Source: Rhodothermota bacterium
Lineage (GTDB): Bacteria > Hydrogenedentota > Hydrogenedentia > Hydrogenedentales > GCA-2746185
Reading direction: 5' to 3'
Assembly: GCA_009885415.1 (NCBI GenBank)
Contig: VFKU01000555.1
Span: 1-5,082 of the forward strand
Length of the DNA: 5,082 nt
This document shows, piece after piece, positions 1-5,082 of this stretch. The notes beneath the pieces were generated by a model. The model made no database searches. It saw only the letters and a list, made by a program, of their open reading frames with translations, and was not told the DNA's origin. How positions within the stretch are numbered: position 1 is the stretch's first letter; every line of letters begins with the position of its first letter. Made by a program: the position numbers and the translations under genes.

Positions 1-84
1 CCGTTCTGCCGTGATCTCGCATGGGCGCGGGCCCTGGGGTATCATTCCGGGCTGAATACAGTCCCCCGTGGAGAGGAACCGCGC
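1..84 (+). other. Upstream region of the alcohol dehydrogenase gene
   Basis: This stretch carries no coding region that I can support. Its right end holds a good ribosome binding site, GAGAGGA at about 71-77, seven bases before the ATG at 85, which fixes the dehydrogenase start. A TATCAT at 40-45 could serve as a -10 element, but no acceptable -35 box lies 16-18 bases upstream of it, so I do not call a promoter. Short GCCC/GGGC complementarity around 31-52 is too weak to call a structured element. Confidence 0.5.
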
Positions 85-1248
85 ATGTTGTCCGAATTGT
101 CCATTAAATTGCAGCCTTTACCGCGCATTGTCTTCGGCGTGGGCGCCGCGGACCAGGCGGGCAAGCACGCCCAAGAAATCGGCAAGCACCGCGCGCTCAT
201 TGTGACGGATCCGGGCCTCGTGAAGGCCGGTCTCGCCGGGACCCTCGCGGATCGCCTCAAAGTGGACGGTTTCGAGACGGAAATCTTCGACGGGGTCGAG
301 CCGAACCCGACCGACAAAAATGCGGCGGCCGGCGCCGCGCAACTCAAGGCCTTCGGCGATGCGGTGGTCATCGCGCTGGGCGGCGGCTCGTCGATGGACT
401 GCGCAAAGGCGATCGCACTGCTGGCGAGGAACGACGGCCACCCTCGCGAGTACAGCTATGGCTGCAAACCGAAACAGCCCGGCGCGCCGGTCATCGCGAT
501 CCCGACGACGGCCGGCACCGGCTCGGAGACGAACCTCGTCGGAGTCATCACTGACACGGAGCAGAACCGAAAACTCTACGTCGCGCACCCGAGCGTGCAG
601 CCGCGCATCGCCGTGCTCGATCCCAAGCTGACGCTCGGGCTGCCGGCCTTTCCGACTGCGACCTGCGGTTTCGACGTCATCACCCACGCCATCGAGGCCT
701 ACACCTCGCGCGCGGCGAATCCCTACGCGGACGGAGTCGCGTTGCAGGCGCTGAAAATGGCCTGGACCCATCTGCCGCGCGCCATCGCCGACGGCGCCGA
801 CCTCGAGGCGCGCTCGCAGATGCTGCTGGCTTCCGCCATGGCCGCGATCGCGTTCAACGTGGTCGGCCTCGGCGCCGCGCATGGCACGGGACACCCGATC
901 AGCGCGCGCTTCCACACCGCGCATGGACAGACGCTCGCCACGATGTTGCCCCACGTGATGCGTTTCAATCTGGAGACGCGCACCACGAAGTACGCCGAGA
1001 TCGCTGCGGCGATCGGCGTGGCGCGGCCGGGCGCGGCCGACGCGGAGAACGCGAAAGCATGCATCGCCGCGGTCGAAGGCCTTGTCCAGAAAATCGGCCT
1101 GCGCAAGAGCCTCAGGGATCTCGGCGTCGCGAGTAAGGACCTCGCCCAACTCGCCGAAGACGCGCTGCAAGACATGACGATGCGCACGAATCCGCGCAAG
1201 GTGGCGGCGGAGGAAGCCCAGGCCATGTTCGAGGCCGCGCTCGGCTGA
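85..1248 (+). CDS. Iron-containing (group III) alcohol dehydrogenase
   Basis: This gene encodes a 387-residue cytoplasmic NAD(P)-dependent alcohol dehydrogenase of the Fe-ADH family, which interconverts alcohols and aldehydes or ketones using one divalent metal. The length is normal for the family (about 380-390). Visible marks are the dinucleotide-binding GGGSSMDCAK at residues 99-108, the TTAGTGSE signature at 141-148, and the metal site. By comparison with the lactaldehyde reductase FucO, the ligands should be Asp197 and His201 (in GFDVITHAIEAY) plus His266 and His280, which have the same spacing as in FucO; His270 is a further conserved active-site histidine. There is no signal peptide. 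The start is supported by GAGAGGA seven bases upstream. The gene appears intact and stands alone: the next gene is convergent, with 9 bp between stop codons. The substrate cannot be told from sequence; relatives act on 1,2-diols, butanol, ethanol, maleylacetate and others. The family call is firm, the substrate unknown. Confidence 0.95.
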   Translation: MLSELSIKLQPLPRIVFGVGAADQAGKHAQEIGKHRALIVTDPGLVKAGLAGTLADRLKVDGFETEIFDGVEPNPTDKNAAAGAAQLKAFGDAVVIALGGGSSMDCAKAIALLARNDGHPREYSYGCKPKQPGAPVIAIPTTAGTGSETNLVGVITDTEQNRKLYVAHPSVQPRIAVLDPKLTLGLPAFPTATCGFDVITHAIEAYTSRAANPYADGVALQALKMAWTHLPRAIADGADLEARSQMLLASAMAAIAFNVVGLGAAHGTGHPISARFHTAHGQTLATMLPHVMRFNLETRTTKYAEIAAAIGVARPGAADAENAKACIAAVEGLVQKIGLRKSLRDLGVASKDLAQLAEDALQDMTMRTNPRKVAAEEAQAMFEAALG

Positions 1249-1257
1249 ACCCTCAGG

Positions 1258-1863
1258 TCAGTTCGCCGCGGGAGCTCTCCGATCAAGAGCTTCCTGCGCC
1301 TGAAGGATGTGGCGGTCCTGGTGGTTCGCCAGAAGCGCGAACCACTGGCCCAAGCTCAGCCGAATCAGCACTCCGATGCCGCCCGCCGCCGACGGCACCT
1401 TGATGCGCGCGAGGTCGAGTCCCTTCGCGCGTTCGAGCCGCTCGACGAAGTCCGATTGCAGTTTGTCGAAGGCCTCGCGCAGCCGCGAGATGCTGTGGTT
1501 GCTCGTCGGCGTGTAGGCCTTCGGCGCTTTGAACCTGCGCTTGCGCGCCTCGTCGCTCGGGCCGACCGCCTTCACAAAGAAATTGCCGAAGACACCGTAC
1601 TTGAAGGGGCCGTCGCTGCGCAGGCCGTGCGCTTGCGCACGCTCGATCGCGTCGTCGATGTTGCGGTTCATCAGCGTGCCGATGACGATCAGATGGTCGA
1701 AACATTCGGCAGCGGACCACCGCTCCGGTTTCGGCCGCAGGTTGAACTGCGCGTCCGTGAGGCCGTGAGTGAGACGTGCGAACTCCTGGCGCGAGGCCTC
1801 GAAGCGGCGTCGGCACTCCTCCAACGGCGGAATGACCGATTGGGGTTTCGTTGCAATCGCCAT
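1258..1863 (-). CDS. DinB-fold (DinB_2-like) putative metal-dependent protein
   Basis: The 201-residue product has the size and motif pattern of the DinB/YfiT four-helix superfamily, whose members bind a divalent metal through three histidines and include thiol-dependent transferases and many proteins of unknown role. The N-terminal motif is RWSAAECFDHL (residues 48-58) with His57, and the C-terminal motif is ANHQDRHILQ (179-188) with His181 and His185; together these give the expected triad. The middle (about 85-120) is basic and probably a loop insertion. No signal peptide is seen, so it should be cytoplasmic. The ATG at 1863 is the first in-frame Met after an in-frame TAA, with a GGGAG nine bases upstream. 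The gene lies 67 bp beyond the terminator of the leftward monooxygenase gene, so it is probably transcribed from its own promoter, though I found no convincing promoter there. Despite the DinB name, it is not DNA polymerase IV. Family assignment is good; biochemical function is unknown. Confidence 0.85.
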   Translation of the reverse strand: MAIATKPQSVIPPLEECRRRFEASRQEFARLTHGLTDAQFNLRPKPERWSAAECFDHLIVIGTLMNRNIDDAIERAQAHGLRSDGPFKYGVFGNFFVKAVGPSDEARKRRFKAPKAYTPTSNHSISRLREAFDKLQSDFVERLERAKGLDLARIKVPSAAGGIGVLIRLSLGQWFALLANHQDRHILQAQEALDRRAPAAN

Positions 1864-1930
1864 GGCGCACTTCTCCCATTACCTTCCCCATGCTAGCGAA
1901 ACGCCCCTCCGGGCGCCAGAATTCCTCGAA

Positions 1931-1964
1931 CAAAAAAAGAGGGGCCGGAATTACTTCCGGCCCC
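1931..1964 (-). terminator. Intrinsic terminator of the haem-copper monooxygenase gene
   Basis: A perfect 10-bp stem (1941-1950 with 1955-1964, GGGGCCGGAA against its complement) closes a 4-base loop. Read leftward, it is followed by TC and then seven T residues (1932-1938). It starts 22 bases past the stop of the leftward gene at 1987. This is a textbook rho-independent terminator on the minus strand. It separates that gene's transcript from the DinB-fold gene in the same direction. Confidence 0.93.
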
Positions 1965-1986
1965 CGAATATCGCGCGTTGGCGTGT

Positions 1987-3249
1987 TCAGTCGCTGGCCG
2001 CGGTACCGGCGGCCTTCGTGGGGCTATACGACATCCAGCCCAGATCCATCTCGTCGGTCGTCGGCTGGCCGAAGCGCACGGATTCGGCCGGATTGAAGCC
2101 GTTCTTCTCGCCATTCTCCTTCGAGTTGTTGTAGTGGACTTCCCACTCGATGCGCGTGCCCGCGGGAATCTTTTTGATGTCCTTGAAGGAGTAATTGGTT
2201 TGCCAGTTGAAATCGTAGCCCGGTACTTCGAGCAGGACCTCGGTCGAGCCGTCGGGGTAAAACGCGGTGTACTTCGCATACGAGCCGCGCAAGTGCGTGT
2301 GCGGCATCAGCGCAAGCAGATCGACATCCTCCTCGAAAGTGCGCGCGCCGCCGACCTTCCAGTCCGAGTGAAAAGGCGGAATCTCAAAGTTGCCGTGCGC
2401 AATCGGCGAGGTCGTCACCTGGTGCTCGACGGGCTTGTCGTGGAATTGCAGCGCCATCACGCTGTCGTCCAGACGCCCCGTGCCGGGACCGGCTTCCTTG
2501 TGGTAATGCATTTGAAACGTGACCACCGAATCCGCCGGCAACAGCTTTCCGTAGCCCTCGGGATAGTCCGCCGGGTCGGTCCCCGGCGCAAGTCCGCCGA
2601 GATGCGTGCGGCGCATCAGATTGCCCTGGTCCCCCTTCTTCGAAGCGTAAGCGATGATGTGGTGCACCACCTCGCTGCCCGGCGCGAACTCCATCTTCTT
2701 GATCCATTTGTCTTCCGGCACCATCTCCTTTGTCATCTCGACGCTGATGTCCTGATAGATGTCCACAACGTCGTCGTTCACAAAGAAGGGCTCGGGAAAC
2801 TTCACCACAAGATCGGGCTCGCCCATGTACCAGCCTTCCTGGAACTTGATCGGCGCGGGCGCGTCCTGCGGATTGCCGCGCGGCGCGTTCTGCTTCACCC
2901 ACGCGGCGATCGTCGCCAGCTCGTCGGCGCTGAGCACGCGCTCGTTGCGGAACTTGCCGTGCTGCGCTTCGGAGGCGTGCCACGGCGGCATCGCTTTGTC
3001 GTCCACTACTCGCGCGATCGCCTTCGCCCACGGCCGCACTTCCTCGTAGCTCATGAATGACATCGGCGCGACCATGCCCGACATGTTCTTGCCGCTCGGC
3101 CGGTGGCAGTCCTGACAGTTCTTCTGCAAGATCGGCAGCACGTCTTTGTTGAAGGTCACCGGGCCCGATGCCGCCTCTTCCGCGATCGCCATCCCGGTAA
3201 ATCCGCTCGCCAGCGCCGCCATCGCAAACACAGAGATGCCTTTGATCAT
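1987..3249 (-). CDS. Exported c-haem / copper type II (PHM/DBH-like) monooxygenase
   Basis: I choose the ATG at 3249 (420 residues) over upstream in-frame Met codons at 3267 and 3387. It has GGGAG seven bases before it, and it begins a clean Sec signal peptide (MIKGISVFAM..., likely cleavage after AIA, residue 23). Residues about 30-122 form a small cytochrome c domain: the haem motif is Cys45-Gln-Asp-Cys48-His49 and Met87 in AMPPW is the likely axial ligand. Residues about 135-410 resemble copper type II, ascorbate-dependent monooxygenases such as peptidylglycine alpha-hydroxylating and dopamine beta-monooxygenase. The CuH site is His196-His197 plus His248 (QMHYH); the CuM site is His317 and His319 (MPHTHLRG) plus Met401 (TTDEMDLGW). 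With all six ligands present, it is probably a catalytically competent periplasmic hydroxylase. The haem domain may feed electrons to copper, which is inference. The copper domain has no cysteine, unlike the disulfide-rich animal enzymes. The substrate is unknown. The gene is monocistronic, with its own promoter and terminator. Confidence 0.88.
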   Translation of the reverse strand: MIKGISVFAMAALASGFTGMAIAEEAASGPVTFNKDVLPILQKNCQDCHRPSGKNMSGMVAPMSFMSYEEVRPWAKAIARVVDDKAMPPWHASEAQHGKFRNERVLSADELATIAAWVKQNAPRGNPQDAPAPIKFQEGWYMGEPDLVVKFPEPFFVNDDVVDIYQDISVEMTKEMVPEDKWIKKMEFAPGSEVVHHIIAYASKKGDQGNLMRRTHLGGLAPGTDPADYPEGYGKLLPADSVVTFQMHYHKEAGPGTGRLDDSVMALQFHDKPVEHQVTTSPIAHGNFEIPPFHSDWKVGGARTFEEDVDLLALMPHTHLRGSYAKYTAFYPDGSTEVLLEVPGYDFNWQTNYSFKDIKKIPAGTRIEWEVHYNNSKENGEKNGFNPAESVRFGQPTTDEMDLGWMSYSPTKAAGTAASD

Positions 3250-3275
3250 TATCGAACTCCCATCCATTTTGGTGG

Positions 3276-3333
3276 TCTCGATTCGCAGGTGGACGCAGAA
3301 CGCCCACCGCACCCGAATACGGGATAATCGAGA
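3276..3333 (-). ncRNA. Predicted three-way-junction element in the monooxygenase mRNA leader
   Basis: On the minus strand, three nested helices can form within 58 nt. The closing stem is a perfect 8-bp pairing of 3326-3333 with 3276-3283. Inside it lie a small hairpin (3312-3315 with 3320-3323, CCCG/CGGG, 4-base loop) and a larger hairpin (3301-3308 with 3288-3295, eight pairs including one G-U, 5-base loop). The element begins about 16 nt after the predicted transcription start and ends 26 nt before the start codon, with the ribosome binding site just downstream. This placement suits a cis-acting regulatory leader or an mRNA-stabilising structure. It matches no riboswitch class that I recognise. 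The pairing is seen in the sequence; a function is inference. Confidence 0.35.
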
Positions 3334-3355
3334 ATAACAGGAAGTTCGAGGAAGG

Positions 3356-3384
3356 TCTATAGCGATTTTCGCAATGTGAGCCAA
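3356..3384 (-). promoter_or_regulatory. Sigma70-like promoter of the haem-copper monooxygenase gene
   Basis: Read on the minus strand, a -35 hexamer TTGGCT (3379-3384) and a -10 hexamer TATAGA (3356-3361) are separated by the ideal 17 bases. Each matches four of six positions of TTGACA/TATAAT. Transcription would begin near 3349, giving a leader of about 100 nt before the ATG at 3249. The -35 box lies inside an inverted repeat (3373-3394), so the promoter is probably regulated. Confidence 0.5.
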
Positions 3385-3394
3385 CATTCACATT
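3373..3394. promoter_or_regulatory. Candidate CRP-family operator (TGTGA-N8-TCACA)
   Basis: A perfect 7-bp inverted repeat, AATGTGA and TCACATT, flanks an 8-base spacer. The half sites are exactly those of the CRP/Vfr consensus (TGTGA-N6-TCACA), but the spacer is two bases longer than usual. CRP is known to bind 8-bp-spaced sites more weakly. The repeat is centred near -34 of the predicted monooxygenase promoter and covers its -35 box, which favours repression of that gene; it could also act on the divergent peroxiredoxin gene. The protein that binds is not known, and a different dimeric regulator is possible. Confidence 0.4.
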
Positions 3395-3395
3395 C

Positions 3396-3412
3396 GCCTA
3401 ACCTGCTTAGGC
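3396..3412. repeat. Perfect inverted repeat next to the candidate operator
   Basis: GCCTAA at 3396-3401 and TTAGGC at 3407-3412 form a perfect 6-bp inverted repeat with a 5-base spacer. It starts one base after the end of the TGTGA/TCACA repeat. It has no T-tract and so is not a terminator. Its position upstream of the predicted monooxygenase -35 box, between divergent genes, suggests a second protein-binding site, but 6-bp repeats also arise by chance. Confidence 0.3.
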
Positions 3413-3572
3413 CCTTGGCGTTACATCGATTGGCCGCGCGGCGTGAAGTCCCTCCTCCTGAACTCGTCTGGATTCGAGCGCTTCGAGTTGGTGTTATATA
3501 GCCAAAATCGTCCGTACTCGCGGCGCGCGTTTGGGGTAGCATGGACGAAGGCTTGTACTTGGGAGAACGGCG

Positions 3573-4130
3573 ATGATGAGAATGTTAAGCGCGTTGGCTA
3601 TGGTCGGCATGGTGCTCGTGAGCAGCGCGACCTGCGCCGAAGATGCGGCGAAACTCAAGGTGGGCGACGCCGCTCCGGACTTCGCGATTCCCGAGGGCGT
3701 GGCCAAGGACCAGATCGGCGAGGCGAAAAATCTCTCCGACCTCAAGGGCAAGAATGTGGTGCTCGCGTTCTATCCAAAGACCTTCACGCCCGGCTGCACG
3801 AGCCAGATGTGCGGTTATCGCGACGACTTCGCATCGTTCAAGGACACGAACACGGTCGTCATCGCGATTAGCGTGGACGAGCAAGCCGAGAGCAATCGAT
3901 TCAAGACGGAAAAACAGTTGCCCTTTGCGGTAGTCGGCGATCCGAAGCAGGCCATCATCAAGAAGTACGGCGTCGAAGTGCAGAAGCGCGGCGATTTCGA
4001 ATTCGCCAAGCGCACGACTTTCCTCGTCGACAAGAACGGCAAGCTCGCCTATATCGACTGGAACTACGACTTCGCCAAGGGCAAGGAGCCGCTGCTCGCC
4101 GCGATCAAGGCGCTCGAAGGCAAGAAGTAA
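3573..4130 (+). CDS. Periplasmic PrxQ/BCP-type peroxiredoxin
   Basis: The 185-residue product is an AhpC/TSA-superfamily thiol peroxidase that reduces hydrogen peroxide and organic hydroperoxides. The catalytic motif is FYPKTFTPGCTSQMCGYRD (residues 67-85): Cys75 is the peroxidatic cysteine with Thr72 and Pro73 before it, and Cys80, five residues on, is the resolving cysteine in the arrangement typical of the PrxQ/BCP class. Arg146 in KRTTFLVD is the conserved arginine that completes the active site. Residues 1-22 form a Sec signal peptide (likely cut after TCA), so the enzyme acts in the periplasm, unlike cytoplasmic BCP, and would need a periplasmic thiol reductant. The ATG at 3573 has GGGAG seven bases upstream; an immediately following ATG at 3576 is an alternative. 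The gene is divergent from the haem-copper monooxygenase and has its own terminator. Peroxide defence beside an oxygen-activating copper enzyme is plausible but not shown. Confidence 0.93.
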   Translation: MMRMLSALAMVGMVLVSSATCAEDAAKLKVGDAAPDFAIPEGVAKDQIGEAKNLSDLKGKNVVLAFYPKTFTPGCTSQMCGYRDDFASFKDTNTVVIAISVDEQAESNRFKTEKQLPFAVVGDPKQAIIKKYGVEVQKRGDFEFAKRTTFLVDKNGKLAYIDWNYDFAKGKEPLLAAIKALEGKK

Positions 4131-4150
4131 ACGACCAACGGCCCATCGGA

Positions 4151-4188
4151 CCGCGGGCGAGGGAAACCTCGGCCCGCGGTTTTCTTTT
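4151..4188 (+). terminator. Intrinsic terminator of the peroxiredoxin gene
   Basis: A GC-rich stem pairs 4151-4158 with 4172-4179 (eight pairs), then 4159-4162 with 4167-4170 after a single bulged G at 4171. It is capped by a GAAA tetraloop of the stable GNRA type (4163-4166). TTTTCTTTT follows at 4180-4188. It begins 20 bases past the peroxiredoxin stop codon and separates that gene from the transporter gene downstream. Confidence 0.92.
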
Positions 4189-4204
4189 GGGCGCGGAGGG
4201 GCGA

Positions 4205-4233
4205 TTGTGTCGTCGCGGATGCGCTGATATAGT
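4205..4233 (+). promoter_or_regulatory. Candidate sigma70-like promoter of the OPT transporter gene
   Basis: TTGTGT (4205-4210) and TATAGT (4228-4233) are separated by 17 bases. The -10 box matches the consensus at five of six positions; the -35 box matches only its first three. Initiation would fall near 4240, about 20 bases before the ATG at 4261. The site lies just past the peroxiredoxin terminator, which fits independent transcription of the transporter. Confidence 0.4.
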
Positions 4234-4260
4234 CGCCGCGCCCCCGGGAGCGCGAATCCA

Positions 4261-5082
4261 ATGGACCCCGTCAAACCCGCTAGCCAGCCGGCAACAGCCT
4301 CTTACCCAGCGCCGGACGATTCGATCGCCGAGACCACGGTGCGCGCGGTGGTTCTGGGCCTCGTGCTGGCGGTCGTCCTCGGCGCGGCGAACGCCTACCT
4401 CGGGCTCTATGCCGGCATGACCGTGAGCGCCTCCATCCCCGCCGCCGTCATCAGCATGGCCATTCTGCGCGGCGTGCTGCGCACCGGCACCATCCTCGAG
4501 AACAACATCGTGCAAACGATCGCCTCCACCGGCGAGAGCCTCGCCGCCGGCGTCATCTTCACCGTGCCGGCGCTCGTACTCGTCGGCGTCTGGCAGGATT
4601 TCAAATTCTGGCCGACGACGCTGATCACGATGCTTGGCGGACTCCTCGGCGTCATCTTCATGATCCCGCTACGCCGCGCGATGATCGTCGAGCGGCCCGA
4701 CCTCAGCTATCCCGAGGGCGTCGCGTGCGCCGAGGTGCTTCGCGCGGGCGACACCGGCGGCCGCGGCCTCGTGGGCATCGCCATGGGCATCCTCGTGGGC
4801 GGCGTACTCAAGTTTCTCATCGACGGCATCGGCCTCGTTCGGGCGGCGTTGGAATTCGCCGGTGCCGCGGGCCGCTCGGTCTTCTACGCCGGCGCGAATA
4901 TCAGCCCTGCGCTGATTGCCGTGGGATACATCGTGAAGCTGCGCGTCGCGTCGCAAGTCTTTCTCGGCGGCGCGCTCATGTGGTTCATCGCCCTGCCGCT
5001 GATGGGCGGATTCGAGGGCGGCGACGCACTCGCCGCGGCCCAGGGCATCGGCAAGAGCTCGCTCCGCTACATCGGCGTCGGC
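4261..5082 (+). CDS. OPT-family oligopeptide transporter, N-terminal part (cut by window end)
   Basis: An open frame of 274 codons runs off the window without a stop. The protein matches the prokaryotic branch of the OPT (oligopeptide transporter) family, inner-membrane proton-coupled carriers for small peptides or, in some branches, metal chelates. Family marks include AYLGLYAGMTVSASIPAAV (residues 45-63), the NNIVQTIASTGESLAAGVIF stretch (81-100), and YPEGVACAEVLRAG (150-163). Hydrophobic segments near 27-47, 52-70, 92-110, 119-137, 168-190, 213-227 and 232-250 agree with a multi-spanning protein. The family is usually about 600-700 residues, so some 40 percent is seen. The ATG at 4261 is the first Met after an in-frame TGA at 4225-4227, with GGGAG at 4246-4250, ten bases upstream, which is slightly long. 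The N-terminal 20 residues are polar, proline- and alanine-rich and presumably cytoplasmic. No break is seen in the visible part. The substrate is unknown. Confidence 0.92.
   Translation, partial: MDPVKPASQPATASYPAPDDSIAETTVRAVVLGLVLAVVLGAANAYLGLYAGMTVSASIPAAVISMAILRGVLRTGTILENNIVQTIASTGESLAAGVIFTVPALVLVGVWQDFKFWPTTLITMLGGLLGVIFMIPLRRAMIVERPDLSYPEGVACAEVLRAGDTGGRGLVGIAMGILVGGVLKFLIDGIGLVRAALEFAGAAGRSVFYAGANISPALIAVGYIVKLRVASQVFLGGALMWFIALPLMGGFEGGDALAAAQGIGKSSLRYIGVG

Larger units (their letters stand above)
3250..3572. other. Divergent intergenic regulatory region
   Basis: These 323 bp separate the leftward monooxygenase gene from the rightward peroxiredoxin gene and contain no coding region that I can support. 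The left half carries the monooxygenase promoter, its structured leader and two inverted repeats, listed separately. The right half (3413-3572) is less distinctive. It has a direct repeat of TTCGAG at 3473-3478 and 3482-3487 (9-bp period), and an AT-rich TTATATA at 3494-3500 that is the best candidate -10 region for the peroxiredoxin gene, though no good -35 hexamer accompanies it. GGGAG at 3561-3565, seven bases before the ATG at 3573, is the peroxiredoxin ribosome binding site. Confidence 0.6.

Noticed and set aside
118..1170. A 350-codon open frame antisense to the alcohol dehydrogenase
   Set aside because: The translation is rich in Arg, Ala, Gly and Asp with no recognisable motif, as expected from the complement of GC-rich coding DNA. 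The plus-strand frame has a complete Fe-ADH signature.
1283..1933. A 216-codon minus-strand frame overlapping the DinB-fold gene
   Set aside because: It is in another frame of the same DNA, has no domain-like motif, and starts in the terminator region. The DinB frame has the histidine triad and a ribosome binding site.
1978..3060. A 360-codon open frame antisense to the haem-copper monooxygenase
   Set aside because: It is Arg/His/Val/Leu-rich low-information sequence and overlaps a gene with a signal peptide, a haem motif and all copper ligands on the other strand. It also reads through the minus-strand gene end without a sensible start.
3276..3333. tRNA-like element, since the minus-strand closing stem is followed by CCACCA
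   Set aside because: It has only two internal hairpins, no anticodon arm of the right size and no T-arm consensus. The CCACCA is best read as a coincidence in the leader.
3250..3387. Longer N-terminus for the monooxygenase (start at 3387 or 3267)
   Set aside because: The extra residues would place a non-signal, arginine-containing stretch before the signal peptide and would overlap the predicted promoter and leader. The ATG at 3249 has the better ribosome binding site.
3573..3638. Lipoprotein signal on the peroxiredoxin (Cys21)
   Set aside because: The residues before Cys21 (SSAT) do not fit a lipobox, which needs Leu near -3 and Gly, Ala or Ser at -1. A normal Sec cleavage after Ala22 fits better.
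4105..4515. Antisense open frame across the start of the OPT transporter
   Set aside because: It overlaps the peroxiredoxin terminator and a strongly membrane-patterned OPT frame. Its own translation is Gly/Ala/His/Asp-rich and featureless.

Overview
This GC-rich window, with strong G/C preference at third codon positions, looks like chromosomal DNA of a Gram-negative bacterium. Two products carry Sec-type signal peptides and one of these is a c-type haem protein, so there is an active periplasm. Canonical Shine-Dalgarno sites and short intrinsic terminators fit a proteobacterium. A gammaproteobacterium is my best guess, but nothing here proves the lineage. I saw no insertion sequence, integrase, tRNA, rRNA, CRISPR array or other sign of mobility.

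Layout: (1) 85-1248 (+) is an intact iron-dependent (group III) alcohol dehydrogenase. (2) 1258-1863 (-) is a DinB-fold, putative metal-binding protein, convergent with the dehydrogenase and only 9 bp from it. (3) 1931-1964 is a strong intrinsic terminator for the next leftward gene. (4) 1987-3249 (-) encodes an exported protein that joins an N-terminal c-type cytochrome domain to a copper type II monooxygenase domain of the PHM/DBH kind, with every copper ligand recognisable. (5) 3250-3572 is a 323-bp divergent regulatory region. It holds a good sigma70-like promoter for the monooxygenase, a TGTGA-N8-TCACA inverted repeat over its -35 box, a second perfect inverted repeat, and a leader predicted to fold as a compact three-way junction. 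(6) 3573-4130 (+) is a periplasmic PrxQ/BCP-type peroxiredoxin followed by an intrinsic terminator with a GAAA tetraloop. (7) 4261 to the window end (+) is the first 274 residues of an OPT-family oligopeptide transporter, cut by the window edge.

The only group that hints at shared work is the divergent monooxygenase/peroxiredoxin pair. A copper monooxygenase with its own haem domain acts in the periplasm and may leak peroxide, and a periplasmic peroxiredoxin is transcribed from the same intergenic region. This link is inferred from arrangement only. The dehydrogenase, DinB protein and transporter look like independent single-gene units. I found no convincing wholly new system; the haem-copper fusion and its structured control region are the parts most worth following up.
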